A DNA stretch of 64,000 nt from Atriophallophorus winterbourni (Eukaryota > Platyhelminthes > Trematoda > Plagiorchiida > Microphallidae), in NCBI GenBank assembly GCA_013407085.1, contig JACCGJ010011223.1, positions 1-64,000 of the forward strand, given 5' to 3'. Shown in pieces: positions 1-12,161 of this stretch. A program made the translations under genes and the position numbers. The notes beneath the pieces were generated by a model. The model did no database searches. It saw nothing but the letters and a program-made list of their open reading frames with translations, and was not told where the DNA came from. How positions within the stretch are numbered: position 1 is the stretch's first letter; the number at the start of each line of letters is the position of its first letter.

Positions 1-312
1 CTGGAACTGCCTACCTTGTAATGTTGCATTCACCCAACTTGGATATATTCAAATCGAAATTGGACAATTTCATGTTGACCATTTCAAGCATTGAAACAAT
101 ATATTCTGCATCATAAAGCTTTGAACCAATGCATCCAAGTAAACTATACATATTAACTCTATCAAACCGGTTGAAAACAATTTCTGCTCTATGTATTTTC
201 ACGTGATTCCTGAACTAATCAGTAGGAAAACAAACCCCGTTTTACTACCTATGTTATTTGTAATTCGCATATTACTCTGTGGTTTTTGTAAAGCTATTTG
301 CTTTTTGGACCA

Positions 313-352
313 TTAAATTGAATTGAAATTGAAATTGAATTGTAATTGAATC
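313..352 (+). repeat. AT-rich simple repeat, possible LINE tail
   Basis: A short run of TTGAAA/TTGAAT-like units follows a sequence reading ttggaccattaaattg. It resembles the simple-repeat tail at the 3' end of non-LTR elements elsewhere in the window, but no coding remnant is clear upstream. The first 1 kb otherwise shows no gene I can support. Confidence 0.3.
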
Positions 353-539
353 TGCTTACTTACTGTGAACTCATTGTGTGAAATTTTAACTGTTGTGGTG
401 AAGCACATACTGATTATGTGTGTTGATCACGCAGAGAGAACGCAAGTGTCTCCAATTGACCGAGTACTGTCTCTCGCTGTGGGGGATGTAGCAGAAATGT
501 TACCGCACAAATCAGACTTTTAACATTTTGATCACCACA

Positions 540-835
540 ATAGTTATTTGGATGTTTGCTATCATCAGTTGGAGAAATTAAATCAGGTTCAATGAGCCTT
601 AAAACAGATATAAAGTGGCAAACCAATATATACATGAAAGCCAATGTTGCACAAGGTACTTACAAACAACTATGATTTTCCTATAAATAATCACAGAATG
701 ATTACTACTCAATCGCTCATAAATGTTCCCTGGTGCTCACTTTTTTCGCTTACAATTTACAACCTGTCTATGGATGTTTGAGGGCATCAGATGGCGACAG
801 TATAACCAGATTCACTGAGCCTTGAAATAGTCGTA
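540..835 (+). repeat. R2-like repeat, two diverged units
   Basis: Two segments, about 548-625 and 765-835, share the string pattern 'gtttgctatcatcag-tggaga...ggttcaatgagccttaaaac' with copies near 25590-25650 and 29975-30040. The unit is short and diverged, with no coding potential. The nature of the family (SINE, MITE or satellite) is not visible from these copies. Confidence 0.3.
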
Positions 836-999
836 GTGGTGAATAAACATAAAATTGAATGCCAATGTAAAATCTCTACCTTGTTTTCTGGGTCTCCAAA
901 CAACATTGTTTGTAGCCCACGATCTGAATATTTAATATCAACGTGTCTGATAATCAAATGCATACCGTCAACGCAATTCTGATCTCATAATTGGCTTTC

Positions 1000-1710
1000 A
1001 GGATGCGTAGCATCACAGGTGGAGAATCTTGATGGTTAGACAACTGCTTGCCAATCGCAATAATTATGTAAGGACAAGTATGGATATATGCTCAGAGGAA
1101 TCAGTGACACTCGGTAGAGTCACTAAAGTCTCAGTGATTGGTCCACTACTTATTTTATTTCTTGTAAACGACCTGGTAGCCTGCTGAGTGCACGCTGCTT
1201 CCTGTTTCCTGATAATGTTAGCTTCCTAGGATCCGACAGTAGAGATACGCTTATCTCGAATTTAGAAAAAAATAATCGAATGCACAAAGACATAGGACTC
1301 GTCATTAAACTTGAGGAACAGCTGCGTTCCGACGACTGATTCGACGACGGCACAACAAAAAGTCGGCGAATAAACCATCAGAATAGCTGCGGCTTAGACA
1401 GTTAAGGATCTTGGCATTACTATTCCGAAGCAGCAAACAATACTTCTAAGAAACGTTTCAGACTGCGCTCAGTGTTGTCTTGCAGATAACCTTCTATCTT
1501 CATTTCCATATATAAGGTAATGGTGCGACCTCACGTAGAATACTGTGTTCAATCCTCTACACCATATTTGAAAATAGATATCGAGTGTCTTGGAAGGGTC
1601 CATTGCCTTGTGGCTAAGATATTTAAGAGTCAAAAATGTGAAACCTATGAGGCAAGACTCAATGACACCGAATCGATGAATCAATGACCTCAACCCGATT
1701 CTGGTAGTAG
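1000..1710 (+). pseudogene. CR1-like LINE reverse transcriptase relic
   Basis: This stretch is a heavily decayed version of the reverse transcriptase at 10560-11250. Blocks such as 'ttggtccactacttattttat' and 'cacgctgcttcctgttt' line up with the later copy in the same order, covering the region just before the FADD catalytic motif through the C-terminal thumb. Frames are broken many times and the FADD codons are altered. It is a dead LINE fragment of the LINE-C group, on the plus strand. Confidence 0.6.
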
Positions 1711-1734
1711 ATAGCAGCTCTAATGACTCCGATT

Positions 1735-1890
1735 TGAACAAATCAGAAGATCTTGCCGCTCAGTATGCCTCTGTTTATTCTATGGTGGATGATCACTATT
1801 TTGGAACCGGTTTTCGAGTCGGGTAAATCAACGATCATATTATAAAGGCGCCACGTCCAGACAATGTGCACCCCGCCTTGATGAAGATGA
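1735..1890 (+). pseudogene. LINE RT N-terminal fragment (LINE-D-like)
   Basis: Translated, the fragment gives LAAQYASVYS followed by a degraded 'PDNVHPAL', matching the pre-RT region of LINE-D (AEQYASVYR ... GPDGIHPLVL at about 56.6-56.8 kb). It is short and frameshifted. Confidence 0.4.
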
Positions 1891-2455
1891 AAATTAATAC
1901 GAAACTCTTCAACCTAGATATCTCACTAGACGAACTATATGATCACGGCAGTCCTGGATACTAACAGTGAAATTAGTTTCACAATTTTCGCAATGAACAT
2001 TCACTTGGCAGCTCAGTATTTATCTTCCAGATTACCCCGTTTACACCCACGATATAGACGTTCTCCATTCGAAATAGACATACATTTCAACAACAACAAA
2101 AATCACAACTGAAAGTTTTGAACATTCAGCTTCTTCGAGATCTCCCACATTTTTGATGGTCAAGTCTGTCGAAATTCAATATTCTTCGTGACATTTTCCC
2201 CTCATCCCATTAGTTCATTCCATACAATAACAGCTCATATATTAAATTTCTGCAAAAATGAATGATTACCGTTTACCTACATCATTTTATGAACGATAAA
2301 ATCACCTGCACGTGTAACCTTGAAAATTTAATAACTATTGTAAAGTTTTGGACTTGTGTATACAAACAATTTGTTAATTATTGATCATGATTAGCATGCC
2401 TTGGAAATTCAAGAATGATATATTAAATATTGAATAATAAATATTAATTGATGGA
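1890..2455 (+). mobile_element. LINE-A 3' end (diverged copy)
   Basis: The segment aligns by eye with 6061-6660: 'ctcaacctagat', 'gaactata-atca-ggca', 'tatttatcttccagattacc' and a terminal 'gcatgccttggaa...aataaatatt' occur in the same order. It holds the last few RT codons and the 3' UTR of a non-LTR element, ending in an AT-rich tail. No intact ORF. Confidence 0.55.
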
Positions 2456-2825
2456 ACCTCTGAGGGATTTAGGTATAGTCATAACAACAGAGTTCAAATG
2501 AGCTGCGCAATGTGCCTCAGATGCACAACGAGCTAGAGTAGATTGATTTAGGCTTAAATCTGTTCTAAAATGTAGGAGCTGAAAACGGCAGCGCCTTCAA
2601 ATCCGCCGTGCACAACCATTTTCTTCTCCACATTATTTTTCGTTATTTTTGATACGTTTAATTGCTATGATTTTCTTAATTTGTCATGTTTTCGCGTCAA
2701 CAGAGGTCGATTTTTAACGCGCACAGATTAAAACAATTACGCGATACCGTGTTTTACAGTGAGAATTCTGACATAAAAAACTTTGGCTTTAATATTCGGC
2801 AAACATAAAAAAGAAAAAAAACATC

Positions 2826-3518
2826 ATGCAGGTTAGCAAGTCGCCCTTCGCCGACGTCATGCCATTTCTAAAATGCCCTTACCTTGTATTTTATCATCGA
2901 ATGTTCGCTCCTTGTGGTCAAAGTACGATAAAATTTCACAACTACTCACTTCGAAAATTTCAAAGCATACTGGTGTTGCCATGTTTCAAGAATCCTGGCT
3001 CTATTCGGCAATCAAAAATGAGTTGGTTTCCATCGAAAAATTCTGCTGTTTTCGACTTGACCGAACCTGTCCATCAGTAAATCGTGGTGGCGGAGTAATT
3101 ACTTATATTCGAACTGGCTGGTGTTCGTACTGCCAACAGATTTTCACTTTCGATAATCTCGAGATATTCTGCCTGGCCGTTAAATGCAAACCCCGTAATC
3201 TTTCCAGTTTTCAATCCCTTATTTTCATAAATGCTTTTGTTATGTCAATCTAACGTTTTTAACGCATTCATTGATGAACTCCTCATAAAACTTACTCCTT
3301 TTCAAAATTCTTTGCTTCTTTTAGTTGGTGACCCAAATGACTGCAATTTATCTATGTTTTTTCCTATTGTCTCTCGAAAATATTGTTCATTTCTCAACTT
3401 GATGTGACACATTTATGGATTTCGCCCTAAGAAATGCACCCCATTTGTTTCACGCCCACAAGTTTGCTCCACTCGGTAATTCTGACCATTGTGCTATCAA
3501 ACTTCTCCCTAAAATTCA
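2826..3518 (+). pseudogene. LINE-B AP-endonuclease domain
   Basis: This is the N-terminal endonuclease (EEP family) of a non-LTR retrotransposon. In order one can read SSNVRSLWSKYDKI (N-terminal block), QESWL (catalytic Glu block), RGGGVITYIR, VGDPNDCNLS (the GDFN block, altered) and APLGNSDHCAIKLLP (the terminal SDH block). The blocks fall in more than one frame, so the copy is dead. The homology stops abruptly at 3518, where the LTR of Gypsy-1 begins. The matching reverse transcriptase half probably resumes at 7381 on the same strand. Confidence 0.7.
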
Positions 3519-3947
3519 TGGAAGCACTGGGTATAGATACCTTGTGGTGGATCAAAAAGTAATAGTCTAGCACTAAGACAATAAGGCAAAAATGGAAAGA
3601 ACTCACTGAAAGACAAAGGGAGCAAATGTCCAGATAAAGATCTGTGAAGTCCAATGATAGCGAGGTAATCCACACAGGAAAATCCAAAATATGAAATCCA
3701 AGGTGCAGAATGCGCTAAAATGTTGAAAAATACGTTAATCACAATTCCGGTACGCTGTGACGCGAGCAAACTTCGCAACCACGGAAGAAGAGAAATTCCG
3801 ATTTTCGAAATTATATTACCCGCCATAAAGTATATTGTACAAGCATTGATACGAATGAAGTATACATGGCCAGAATACGAATAACTATACAAGGCCAAAA
3901 GTGTATGTACAAAATACGAATTTACAAAGTGAAAGCAATTCACTACA
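3519..3947 (-). repeat. 3' LTR of Gypsy-1
   Basis: On the minus strand the LTR starts TGTAGTG right after the purine tract and ends CTTCCA, giving TG...CA ends and about 429 bp. The downstream end abuts the LINE-B endonuclease exactly. A second LTR for comparison is missing, so the boundaries rest on the purine tract and the break in LINE-B. Confidence 0.65.
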
Positions 3948-5520
3948 ATACTCCCCCACCAGAGCGTTATTTAGGCTTGAATGAAGTGTAACATACGCTC
4001 GAAATGTTCATAAGGTCACGTAGTCAGCAAGGCGTTTGGGCCAATGCACATGTCTACTGGTTCGAGTTTGAACAGGGGTAGAAGAGACCGTTGGATTGGG
4101 ATAAACATGGGTGGAGGTGGGCAAATAAGGATTATCAGGCGGTTGTAAGTGAGGGGTATTGACGCTTGGTGGTGATTGCGGCTTAAGCTCGGCAAAAGCG
4201 GGTTTTGAGCGGTCAATAAAAACTGTGTCACGTCGACCATTCATATCCGAAACGGAGTAATTGGGTTTACGCTCAATAAATCTGTGTGGTCCATGATAGG
4301 ATGGATGAAGATGTTTACAAACAGAGTCTCGTCGCACGAAAACAAAATCACACATATCGAGATGAGGTGATTTCTGTTGGTGTATATTGCGCTGACGAGA
4401 AGGCGTAAAATTCAACTTGGATATGAACGATCGCGAGCGAGAAATGTAATCTGACGCGGGAGGTAATGACTGGCAAGGCACAACGAGTTCACCGGGAAGA
4501 CACAAGGTGGTACCGAAAACTAACTCTGCGGCTGAGCACTTCATGTCTTCTTTAAAAGCAGAACGAACTCCAAGATGAACAAGTGGCAAATTCTCAGTCT
4601 ATTTATTAGGATCAGGCTGACAAGCTGAAGAGGCTTTGAGCTGCTAGTGGAAGCTTTCAACCAATCCATTCGAGTTAGGGTTGTCGGCGGTGCTTCGGAT
4701 GTGCTGACAGCCAAGGAATCGGGACATATCTCGGAAAAATGTCGATTGAAACTGAGCGCCGCGTTCGGTTGTGATGATGGATGGTGTGCCAAAATTGGCA
4801 ATCCATTGTTCGACAAAGGAGCGTGCTACAGTCTCAGAACATGTGTCTTTGATCGAAACAGCAATCGGCCATCGAGTAAAGCGATCAATTGCCGTTAGGA
4901 TCAATGAGTATCCGTTCGAGAAAGGCATAGGACCGACGAGGTCAAGATGCACATGAGAAAATCGACTGTTTGGATGTCTAAATGGGACGTAAGGTGTGAA
5001 GGTATGTCGAGATATCTTGTTCTTTTGACAAGAAATGCAATGCTGGACCCAATTTCATATATCCTTATTCATGGACGGCCAAAAGAAACGATCTGCGATT
5101 CGCCTTAGGGTGGCCCGCTTCCCGGGATGAGACAACGAATGAAAATGATTGGAAATGGCACGTCGCAGAGAAAAAGGAACAAGAGGTCGAGGTTTTCTTG
5201 TCGAGATATCGCACATCAACGAGGCATCGGTGTTTGGTGACTCAATTTGCTGCAAATCCAGGGATCGACACTTCGCGAGTTCGGTTTTAGCAATCTTGGT
5301 TTGATAATTAGCCAAAAGGGAGAGATCGAATGGTGTGCCTGTAGAAAAAACAGAAATGTCAGGTCTTGATAGAGCATCGGCAACCAAGTTCACATCTCCT
5401 TTTACGTCTGGACCGAAGTAGTCAATTTCCGAGCCGGGGAAAATCGTTTCCAATTCAATCGAAGAATTATTGTGAGTGGTTACCTTTTTACTTTTGACAC
5501 ACATACTGTTATTTCACGTA
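3519..5520 (-). mobile_element. Gypsy-1 LTR retrotransposon, 5'-truncated
   Basis: Minus-strand pol remnants appear in Gypsy order. First comes the RNase H end with LVADALSRPD, then the integrase zinc-binding region HFHSLSHPGKRATLRRIADRFF (5055-5504). The integrase core follows with MHLDLVGPMPF, a Glu in place of the usual second Asp region (TTERGAQFQ) and NSNGLVESFH (4644-4952), and then the C-terminal tail ending in HVHWPKRLADYV (4008-4589). A purine tract (GGTGGGGGAGTA on the minus strand) and one LTR follow. Gag, protease, RT and the 5' LTR are absent; the element stops near 5520 where LINE-A begins. It has stops and frameshifts. Confidence 0.85.
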
Positions 5521-5539
5521 GCCTGAACCACCACAATCT

Positions 5540-6668
5540 CAAAGGCAAAGCAGAGTGTTAATATGATTTATAAGTTCTTTACTCTCCCACCTTGTAATTT
5601 AGAACTTTATAAACTTTTCACCATACCCCTCTTTGATTACTGTAATATAATATATAGCAGTATAAATAAAACCGATAGCATCGTTTTGGAAAAAGTACAA
5701 CGTACTTTTACCGAATCAATCACCGGATATAGCTCGAATCAATCATATAGAGAAAGATGTCAGCAGCCCAAGCTAGAACCACTATGGTTCCGTAGAATTA
5801 GACACAACCTAATACTGTTCTTTAGAATAATATCTTCTGATAATATAGATATAAATTCGTCTATTCGCTTCCGATAAGGTTCTAGATATAATTTAAGATA
5901 ACCTAGTGGAATTAACAAGATCCTGTACGAAAGTAAGGAGCAACTTCTACCTAAATAAATACGCTAAACTCTGGAATATTCTTCCGAAAAACATAAGACT
6001 CTGTACCTCACTATGTGATTTTAAATCACATCTGAATTCATTTCTCACAGTTGAAAAATTAATGAAACTTCTCAACCTAGATGACTCATTAGATGAACTA
6101 TACAATCATGGCATTGCATGATATTAACAGTGATATCAGTTTTTCAACTTTCATAGTGAACAGTTACTCCGTCCCTTAGTATTTATTTTCCAGATTACCT
6201 CTTTACATCCATATGAAGAATTCCGGTTCACAAACGAGTCAACACTGGGACGCCAAATCTTCTACGAATACCCACGAAAAGACACTCTCCATTCAGAACA
6301 TATATTCGACAATAGTAATGTGTTCCAACTGAACATTTTTGAAGATTCTCTCTCTTCGAGATTTCTCGCATCTTCGATGTTCCGGTCCATCGTTCTTCAA
6401 TATTCTTTGTACCATTTTTCCCCTCACCCGATTTTCTTTCCATACAATAACTGCTTATATATTGAATTTCTGTAAAACTGATTGATTATCATTTACCTGG
6501 ACCATTTTAACGAACGAAAAATTATCAGCACATATGACCTTGAAAATGTCAATAATTATTGTCCATTTTTATGCTTTATGTATAAAAACAACTTCGATAA
6601 TTATCGATCATGCTTAGCATGCCTTGGAATTCCGAAAATAAATATTTATTTATTTATTTATTCATCTA
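5540..6668 (+). mobile_element. LINE-A, 5'-truncated 3' half
   Basis: The RT thumb and C-terminus read IPLFDYCNIIYSSINKT and LEKVQRTFT (5563-5877), then YAKLWNILPKNIR and LDDSLDELYNHGIA (5906-6121), as seen in CR1/Jockey-like elements. One stop and one frame change separate the two. A 3' UTR of about 540 bp follows and ends in (TTTA)n at 6642-6668. The finger and palm domains are missing, which fits ordinary 5' truncation during target-primed insertion. Confidence 0.7.
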
Positions 6669-6689
6669 ACTACTTCTAATTTAGACAAT

Positions 6690-6905
6690 TCGTCAGTGAG
6701 CTAGTGGTGTATTTGTCATGTGCTTCGCCTAAGTGTCTTGTGGTCGCAGGTTCGAGTCTCGGTGGCGGCATTATTTTCTGAAAATTATTCGTCATCGGAT
6801 TGAAGACACATCATTTTTTCCAAATAGGATTTTTGACTTTTATCTCTCTTATCTTAATTTTAATTTCTTCCAAAGCAATCTCCCTCTCTTATTTTATCGG
6901 CTCCC
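6690..6905 (+). mobile_element. tRNA-derived SINE-like copy
   Basis: A tRNA-like head contains a good B box, GGTTCGAGTCTC, at 6749-6760. It is followed by a body (ttattttctgaaaattattcgtcatcgga...agacacatcatt) that recurs in inverse orientation at 7180-7365. Shared head and body in two copies make a tRNA-derived SINE the simplest reading. The A box is degraded. Confidence 0.6.
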
Positions 6906-7179
6906 TTGATTTTCTTTTCATTTCCATTTCGTTGAGTTTTGCATCTGCTGGTTCAGTGAAACGGTGCACGAATGGTTGCAGAGATTGAGAAAAGAAACTA
7001 TGGGGAGAGTCATTAGTGAGAGTGTCATTAGGAAACGTATCAAAATGGATCCAGCTCATCAGAGCTGGAACTTTCCTTGAGCACTGCACCCGCTATTACT
7101 TGTAGTTTGTTAGTAGGCATTTATTTTATTTATTTATTTTTATTAACAATTATCAGCCAGTGGTTTGTTTGAAATTCTG

Positions 7180-7365
7180 TCGCTTTGGACAAAATTGAAA
7201 TTGAGATAAGGGATATAGAAGTTAAACAACGCTATTTGGAAGAAATGATGTGTCTTAAATCCGATGACGAATTATTTACAGAAAATAATTTCGCCACCGG
7301 GACTCGAACCTAGACCTCACGACTGCAAGGGTAGTGGTTTTAACTTCTACCCGGACATCCTATCT
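7180..7365 (-). mobile_element. tRNA-derived SINE-like copy (inverted)
   Basis: On the minus strand the head has the B box GGTTCGAGTCCC (7310-7299), followed by CCGGTGGCG and the same body as the copy at 6690-6905, including GACACATCATTT. The two copies face each other across about 280 bp. A hairpin transcript is possible in principle. Confidence 0.6.
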
Positions 7366-7380
7366 TAATTTTTGTTTTGA

Positions 7381-9345
7381 AATCTGTTGTCCTAAAAAAC
7401 TATTTTTTTAAATAATCATCGTTTTTCCTCTACTCAACTAAAGCGCCTAAGAAGATTAAAAGAGAAAGCCTTTAAAATGCATTATCGTAACACTGTTGCG
7501 CATCTTTCTCAGTCAACCAAGTTCGAAATTAGACGTCTTGAAAAGATGTACACGAAAACGCTTCTTGGAACGAAAGCTAGTCGTCACCAATGGCGTGCGC
7601 TTGAACAAATTTGTGGAAAGAATTACAAGAAATCCACATCTATTTTGGATATTAATTCCTTGAACGAATCTTTTGTGCCCTGCATAATGAATAATGTCTT
7701 TGCACAAAATTTAATTTTACCCCCATCCTTGTTTTCCACTTCAACCTTTACTAACGTATCTGAGGTCTTTTGCGCACTTCCAGGTGTCTCATGCTTTGAG
7801 GCTGTAGGACCAGACAAACTCTTGCCCATTGTACTAAATGAATGTGACAGAAGACTTTTATCCCCCATCACATCCTTTTTTAATCGTTGCATGGAAAGAG
7901 CAATTATGCCTGATTGCTGGAAATGTGTCTTTATAACCACGATCCCAAAAAAGATCCTGGTAAATACCGCCCGATCGCGTGCACCTCGCCGTTGCTTAAA
8001 GCATTTGAAAGCATTGTACTACGAAGAATGGCATCCAGCTTTCTGGTACAAGATGCTTCTCATTTTGCTTACCGTAAAAATCGTTCAACAGTTGATGCTG
8101 TCGCTTCGCTCACGGATTATATCACACGTTCTCTAGACAGTAAATCGAAAGCCGTATAAATTTGTTTTCTGGATAATACAAATGCTTTCAACAGTGTTCT
8201 GAGAAACTATTGCAAAAATTATTTGACCGTGGCGTTACAACAAATATCCTTCATTGGATTGCATCCTACTTTGATGGTCGTCTCCAATATACAGTTGTGA
8301 ACGGAATAGTCTCCCGTGATATACCGATTTCGCGTGGTGTCCTTCAGGGTGCAATATTGTCCCCGTTTTCATTTTCCCTTTACATTTCTGATCTTCCTTG
8401 TGACCCTTCGACAATTACTATTGAATACGCTGATTATGTTGCTGTTGCATTGAATCATATTCTTCGGATAAAGCAACATGTATCAAAATCAGTGGTTACG
8501 AACATTGGTCAATGGTAATCCGCGTTTGGTTTATCTTTGAATCCCTCAAAATGCAACGAGATGGTATTTTCAAACATGACTGGCCAGCGTTATTTAGCAC
8601 TTCATGATAAAATTCCTCGCGTTTCGTTTAACAGGTCTGTGTTCGAAAGATGTTACAGCTTCAAGTATCTTGGCGTTACAATTTTAGCTGGACCAAACAT
8701 GTAGCAAATCAATTCATAAAGGTGCGCCAAATGTCATTATATGCACTTCGCCTCCGTTCTTTCATCATTCCACACTTCCTTTACGCTTCCCCCGTAATTT
8801 TTCCTGGCCTTTTGGAAAATGATTTTATGATGATCAGAAGAAGTAATAAGCTCATCTCAAGATTGAGTTGTGTTCCCGCGGATGACATTCAAGACACTAT
8901 TGTTGATCGTCACGTTCGTGAATGCAGCAGGTTCATCGCAATTATTTTTTCTGATTAATCACATCCACTGAACAAAGGCCTTGCCTCTTGTGAATCTTTT
9001 ACCTCCGCCCGAAGTTTCTATGTTATTCCCTATTCGAGAAGTAACAAATTTAGGAACTCTTTTGCTCCATACTTGGCTCGATACATGGTTCATCAGGCGA
9101 AAGCTAATATGGAGTAAAAGAAACGCTTGACAATTTTTTAAATGACGCTGACATGTTCCACTTATTTTTCCAATTTTTATTTTTCTAATTCCCCTCACAT
9201 TTTTCTAGCCTATAGTAACCTGACACTTTATTATCTGAAGTATTATTTCATTTTGCTGCACTTTATACATTTCATCATATTTGCATTTTGTGAAGAAATT
9301 AATATATTGCTAAAATTCGTGTACACGAATAAAGTCATTTCCTTC
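7381..9345 (+). pseudogene. LINE-B reverse transcriptase half
   Basis: A linker region (FEIRRLEKMYTKTLL) is followed by RT blocks: AVGPDKLLPIVLN, WKCVFITTIPKK, KYRPIACTSPLLKAFE, GVLQGAILSPFSFSLYI and IEYADYVAVAL. The palm motif reads YADY rather than YADD, so a catalytic Asp is lost. There are at least three frame breaks (7477-8136, 7914-8159, 8210-8518, 8650-8958). Thumb sequence ends near 8960 and an AT-rich 3' region runs to about 9345. With the endonuclease at 2826-3518 it would form one LINE split by later insertions. Confidence 0.72.
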
Positions 9346-9364
9346 TTCTAGTTTCTCTTCTAGA

Positions 9365-10165
9365 AGTGTTTATCCTTTTGTGTACGGTGATTGACAGCCC
9401 GCACCCGGAATACTTCTTGCAAGCCTGGAGCCAATTTCTTCCAGATAGACATATTAATAATGAAGGGGGTCCAAAGTCTGGCTACCAAAATGGTTGAAGA
9501 TATGTCAGGGAAATCCTACGAGTAACGTCTAATTTCGTTAATCCACTTCTCACTTCGGTGTCGGCGCCTACAAGGTTACAAAACAGAAACTTTTAAAATC
9601 CTGAAATGCTTAGGAGACGAGGATTGTCAAAACCTGTTCTCTGAATAGACCAACCCTTCAACTAGAGGACATAGATTGAAAATCGCAACAAATCAGAATC
9701 GTTTGAAACGTAGGCAACACTTCTTCGGTGAAAAGCGGTAAGCTTCTGGAACAAGTTGCCTGAGGATCTAGTCGCTTGCATATCAGTAGGTGCATTCAAA
9801 ACGGTTTTGGATGCCTCGTGGCATGAGCTATTCCCTGACAACTGTCCATGAATATGCAAGTCACCTGCCGATAGAATAAGCATGCAAATGTTATTCATTT
9901 GAAATTTATACGGTTCTTACCACCGGCTCGGTGGAGAGATAAACGTTCCGTTTTTCTCCGTCGCAGCCACAAATACCTGGGACCGAATGACGGCCTGGAA
10001 AACAAATGGCGTATTATCGCGTCCGACGAGGATATCAACCAACTTTGGCAGTTGTGTGCGCTCTTTTGGAGATTTCCACCGCTCTACATTCTGGACGCTC
10101 GATTGGCTCGTTAGCCACATTCTGGCCTGTGCAAACTGAACTGAACCGAACTGAACTATTCTTCA
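9365..10165 (+). pseudogene. LINE-C 3' end relic
   Basis: This is a decayed copy of the end of the LINE-C ORF2 and its 3' UTR, matching the minus-strand copy at 48575-49560. Recognisable pieces encode WSQFLPD, TKMVEDMSGKS, STRGHRLKIA and FWNKLPEDLVA. The 3' UTR includes 'ctggacgctcgattggctcg' and ends in (TGAAC)n-like repeats near 10140-10165. Confidence 0.7.
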
Positions 10166-10188
10166 ACCGCTCGCGAATATAGTTAGCC

Positions 10189-11935
10189 TTGCAATCAGAA
10201 ATCTTTTCGAAGCTACCTGACTCAAAGGTATACTACGGGATGATTGGAAACGAGCAAAAAAAAGGTCCAATTTCGGATGTACGCAACTACAGGCAAGTAA
10301 GCCCCACAAACATTCTTTCTAAGTACTTGGAAAAAATCATTCGGCACCAGGTACGTAAACATTTGGTAGCCAATTCCTTACTATCCGATGCCCAGCACGG
10401 ATTCTGGAAAGGAAGGTCCTGCCTAACCAATCTTCTAAGCTTTCATGACGAAGTGACATTACGCCTCGATGAAGGGAGAGTAGTCGAAGTCTGCTATCTT
10501 GATTTTCAAAAGGCATTTGACACAGTGAACCATAGGTACTTTCTGCACAAACTAAGTATGTGTGGCGTCACAGGTGACCTACATCGATGGTTAGACAGCT
10601 TCTTAACTAATCGCACTAACTATGTTAGAATTGCAGGGGTGTGCTCGGAGCAATCACTGATTATCAGTGGAGTGCCTCAACGCTCGGTGCTTGGTCCATT
10701 ACTTTTCCTTATTTTCGTAAACGGTTTGGCAGCGTGCTTGAGTTCACGCTGCTTCCTGTTTGCTGATGATGTTAAGATCATAGGAATCGACAGTAGAGAT
10801 ACGCTTATCTCTGATTAAGAAAAAGTAATCGAGTTGGCAAAGACCTGGGACTTGCCACCAAACCTGGGGAAGAGCTGTCTTCTGACGACTGATTTAGCGG
10901 CAACCCAACTAGAAGTTGGTGAAGGATCTATCAGAATAGCGGCTGCTCAGAAAGTGAAGAATCTTGGCGATTTCAAATGGGCTACTCAATGTGCTGAAGC
11001 TGCAAACAAAGATTGCAGAGAATTGTTCAGACTTCGCTCAGCGTTATCTTGCCGAAAACCTTCAATCTTCATTCGCTTATACAAAGTAGTCGTGCTGCCT
11101 CACTTGGAATACTGCTTTTAATCCTGGGCACCGTACTTGCAAAAAGATTTAGCATGTCTCGAAAGGATCCAGCGCCTTGTGACTAGGATGGTTGAGGTTC
11201 AAATGGGTAAAACCTATGAGGCTAGACTCAAGGACCTCGGTTTGTTCTCACTAAAGAGACGGCAGCTGCGAGGTTACCTTTATAGAAGCCTCCAAGATTC
11301 TAAAGGGTCTTACGGGTGATAATATTACTGAAATCCCTAAACTTGCCCCCAAAGCAGCTACAAGGTGTAATTTTATTAAACTTCTTAAGAGTATGCCCAG
11401 GTTGCTGGCAAGCGAGCACTTTTTCAGCAACCGTGTGGTCAACTTCTGGAACAAGCTCCCAGATTGTATAGTAAGCCTCCCAAATGTGTTGAGCTTTGGA
11501 AGGGAATTGGACGTTAAATGGTCTATCATATTTCCGCACATTGTCTATTGAAAAAACTTTTAAAAAACGTATTTTTACATTTTTATCATATCCGTCTAGG
11601 CTTGGACAACCTGACAGCAAATTAGCCCACATGCAGTCTATGACTGTGTTTCACTTTACCTCGACTAGGCTAGTGATTTCATACACCACACATTGTTCAC
11701 GCATATTATTGCATTGTTTCCTGAATGGCTGACCTCTCACCGTGCTGGTGAAGAGAAACCCTACCTTACATTCCAGATATTCGGAAACAAAAACGTGTGA
11801 AAAGTACGAACTGTATACTCGATATCGAAGTGCTGGGTGCTCAACTGCATACAGTGGAAGGAAATCTGGGCGCGTGATTGGCTTTTAGCCACCTTCAGAC
11901 CTGTGCAAATTGAACTTGAACTTAAACTAATGTTT
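10189..11935 (+). pseudogene. LINE-C type reverse transcriptase
   Basis: The RT palm is well preserved in 10189-10818: VRNYRQVSPTNILSKYLE, DAQHGFWKGRSCLTNLLSF, YLDFQKAFDTVNHRY, ISGVPQRSVLGPLLFLIFVN and the catalytic FADDVKIIG. Stops at 10816 and 11119 divide it from the thumb (10834-11121, with LPHLEYCF; 11137-11319, with KRRQLRGYL). The 3' UTR reaches the lineage's usual end, 'cctgtgcaaattgaacttgaac', at about 11935. An R1 repeat sits inside the 3' part at 11590-11695. The endonuclease and ORF1 are missing. Confidence 0.8.
11590..11695 (+). repeat. R1 short repeat, partial
   Basis: The segment reads 'atatccgtctaggcttggacaacctgacag...' and 'agtctatgactgtg', the central part of the R1 family that is abundant in the DDX10 introns. 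It interrupts the 3' end of the LINE-C relic. Confidence 0.5.
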
Positions 11936-12161
11936 GATGGCGGTGCATTCAAATTTTCCGTCTTGCCCCGCGGTTCAACTTGATTGTATTTCCCACGCTC
12001 CGATAAATATCATTACGAATTTTTGCTATTCCTTGAATTTGCAGTAAAATAGAATAACTATTTTACTATATTATTGATATTTCTCTGTTTAATTACGCCA
12101 GTAATAAAATCAGCTTGTATTTTTCTACTGAACTATCATTACTCACATTCTACCGATAGAT

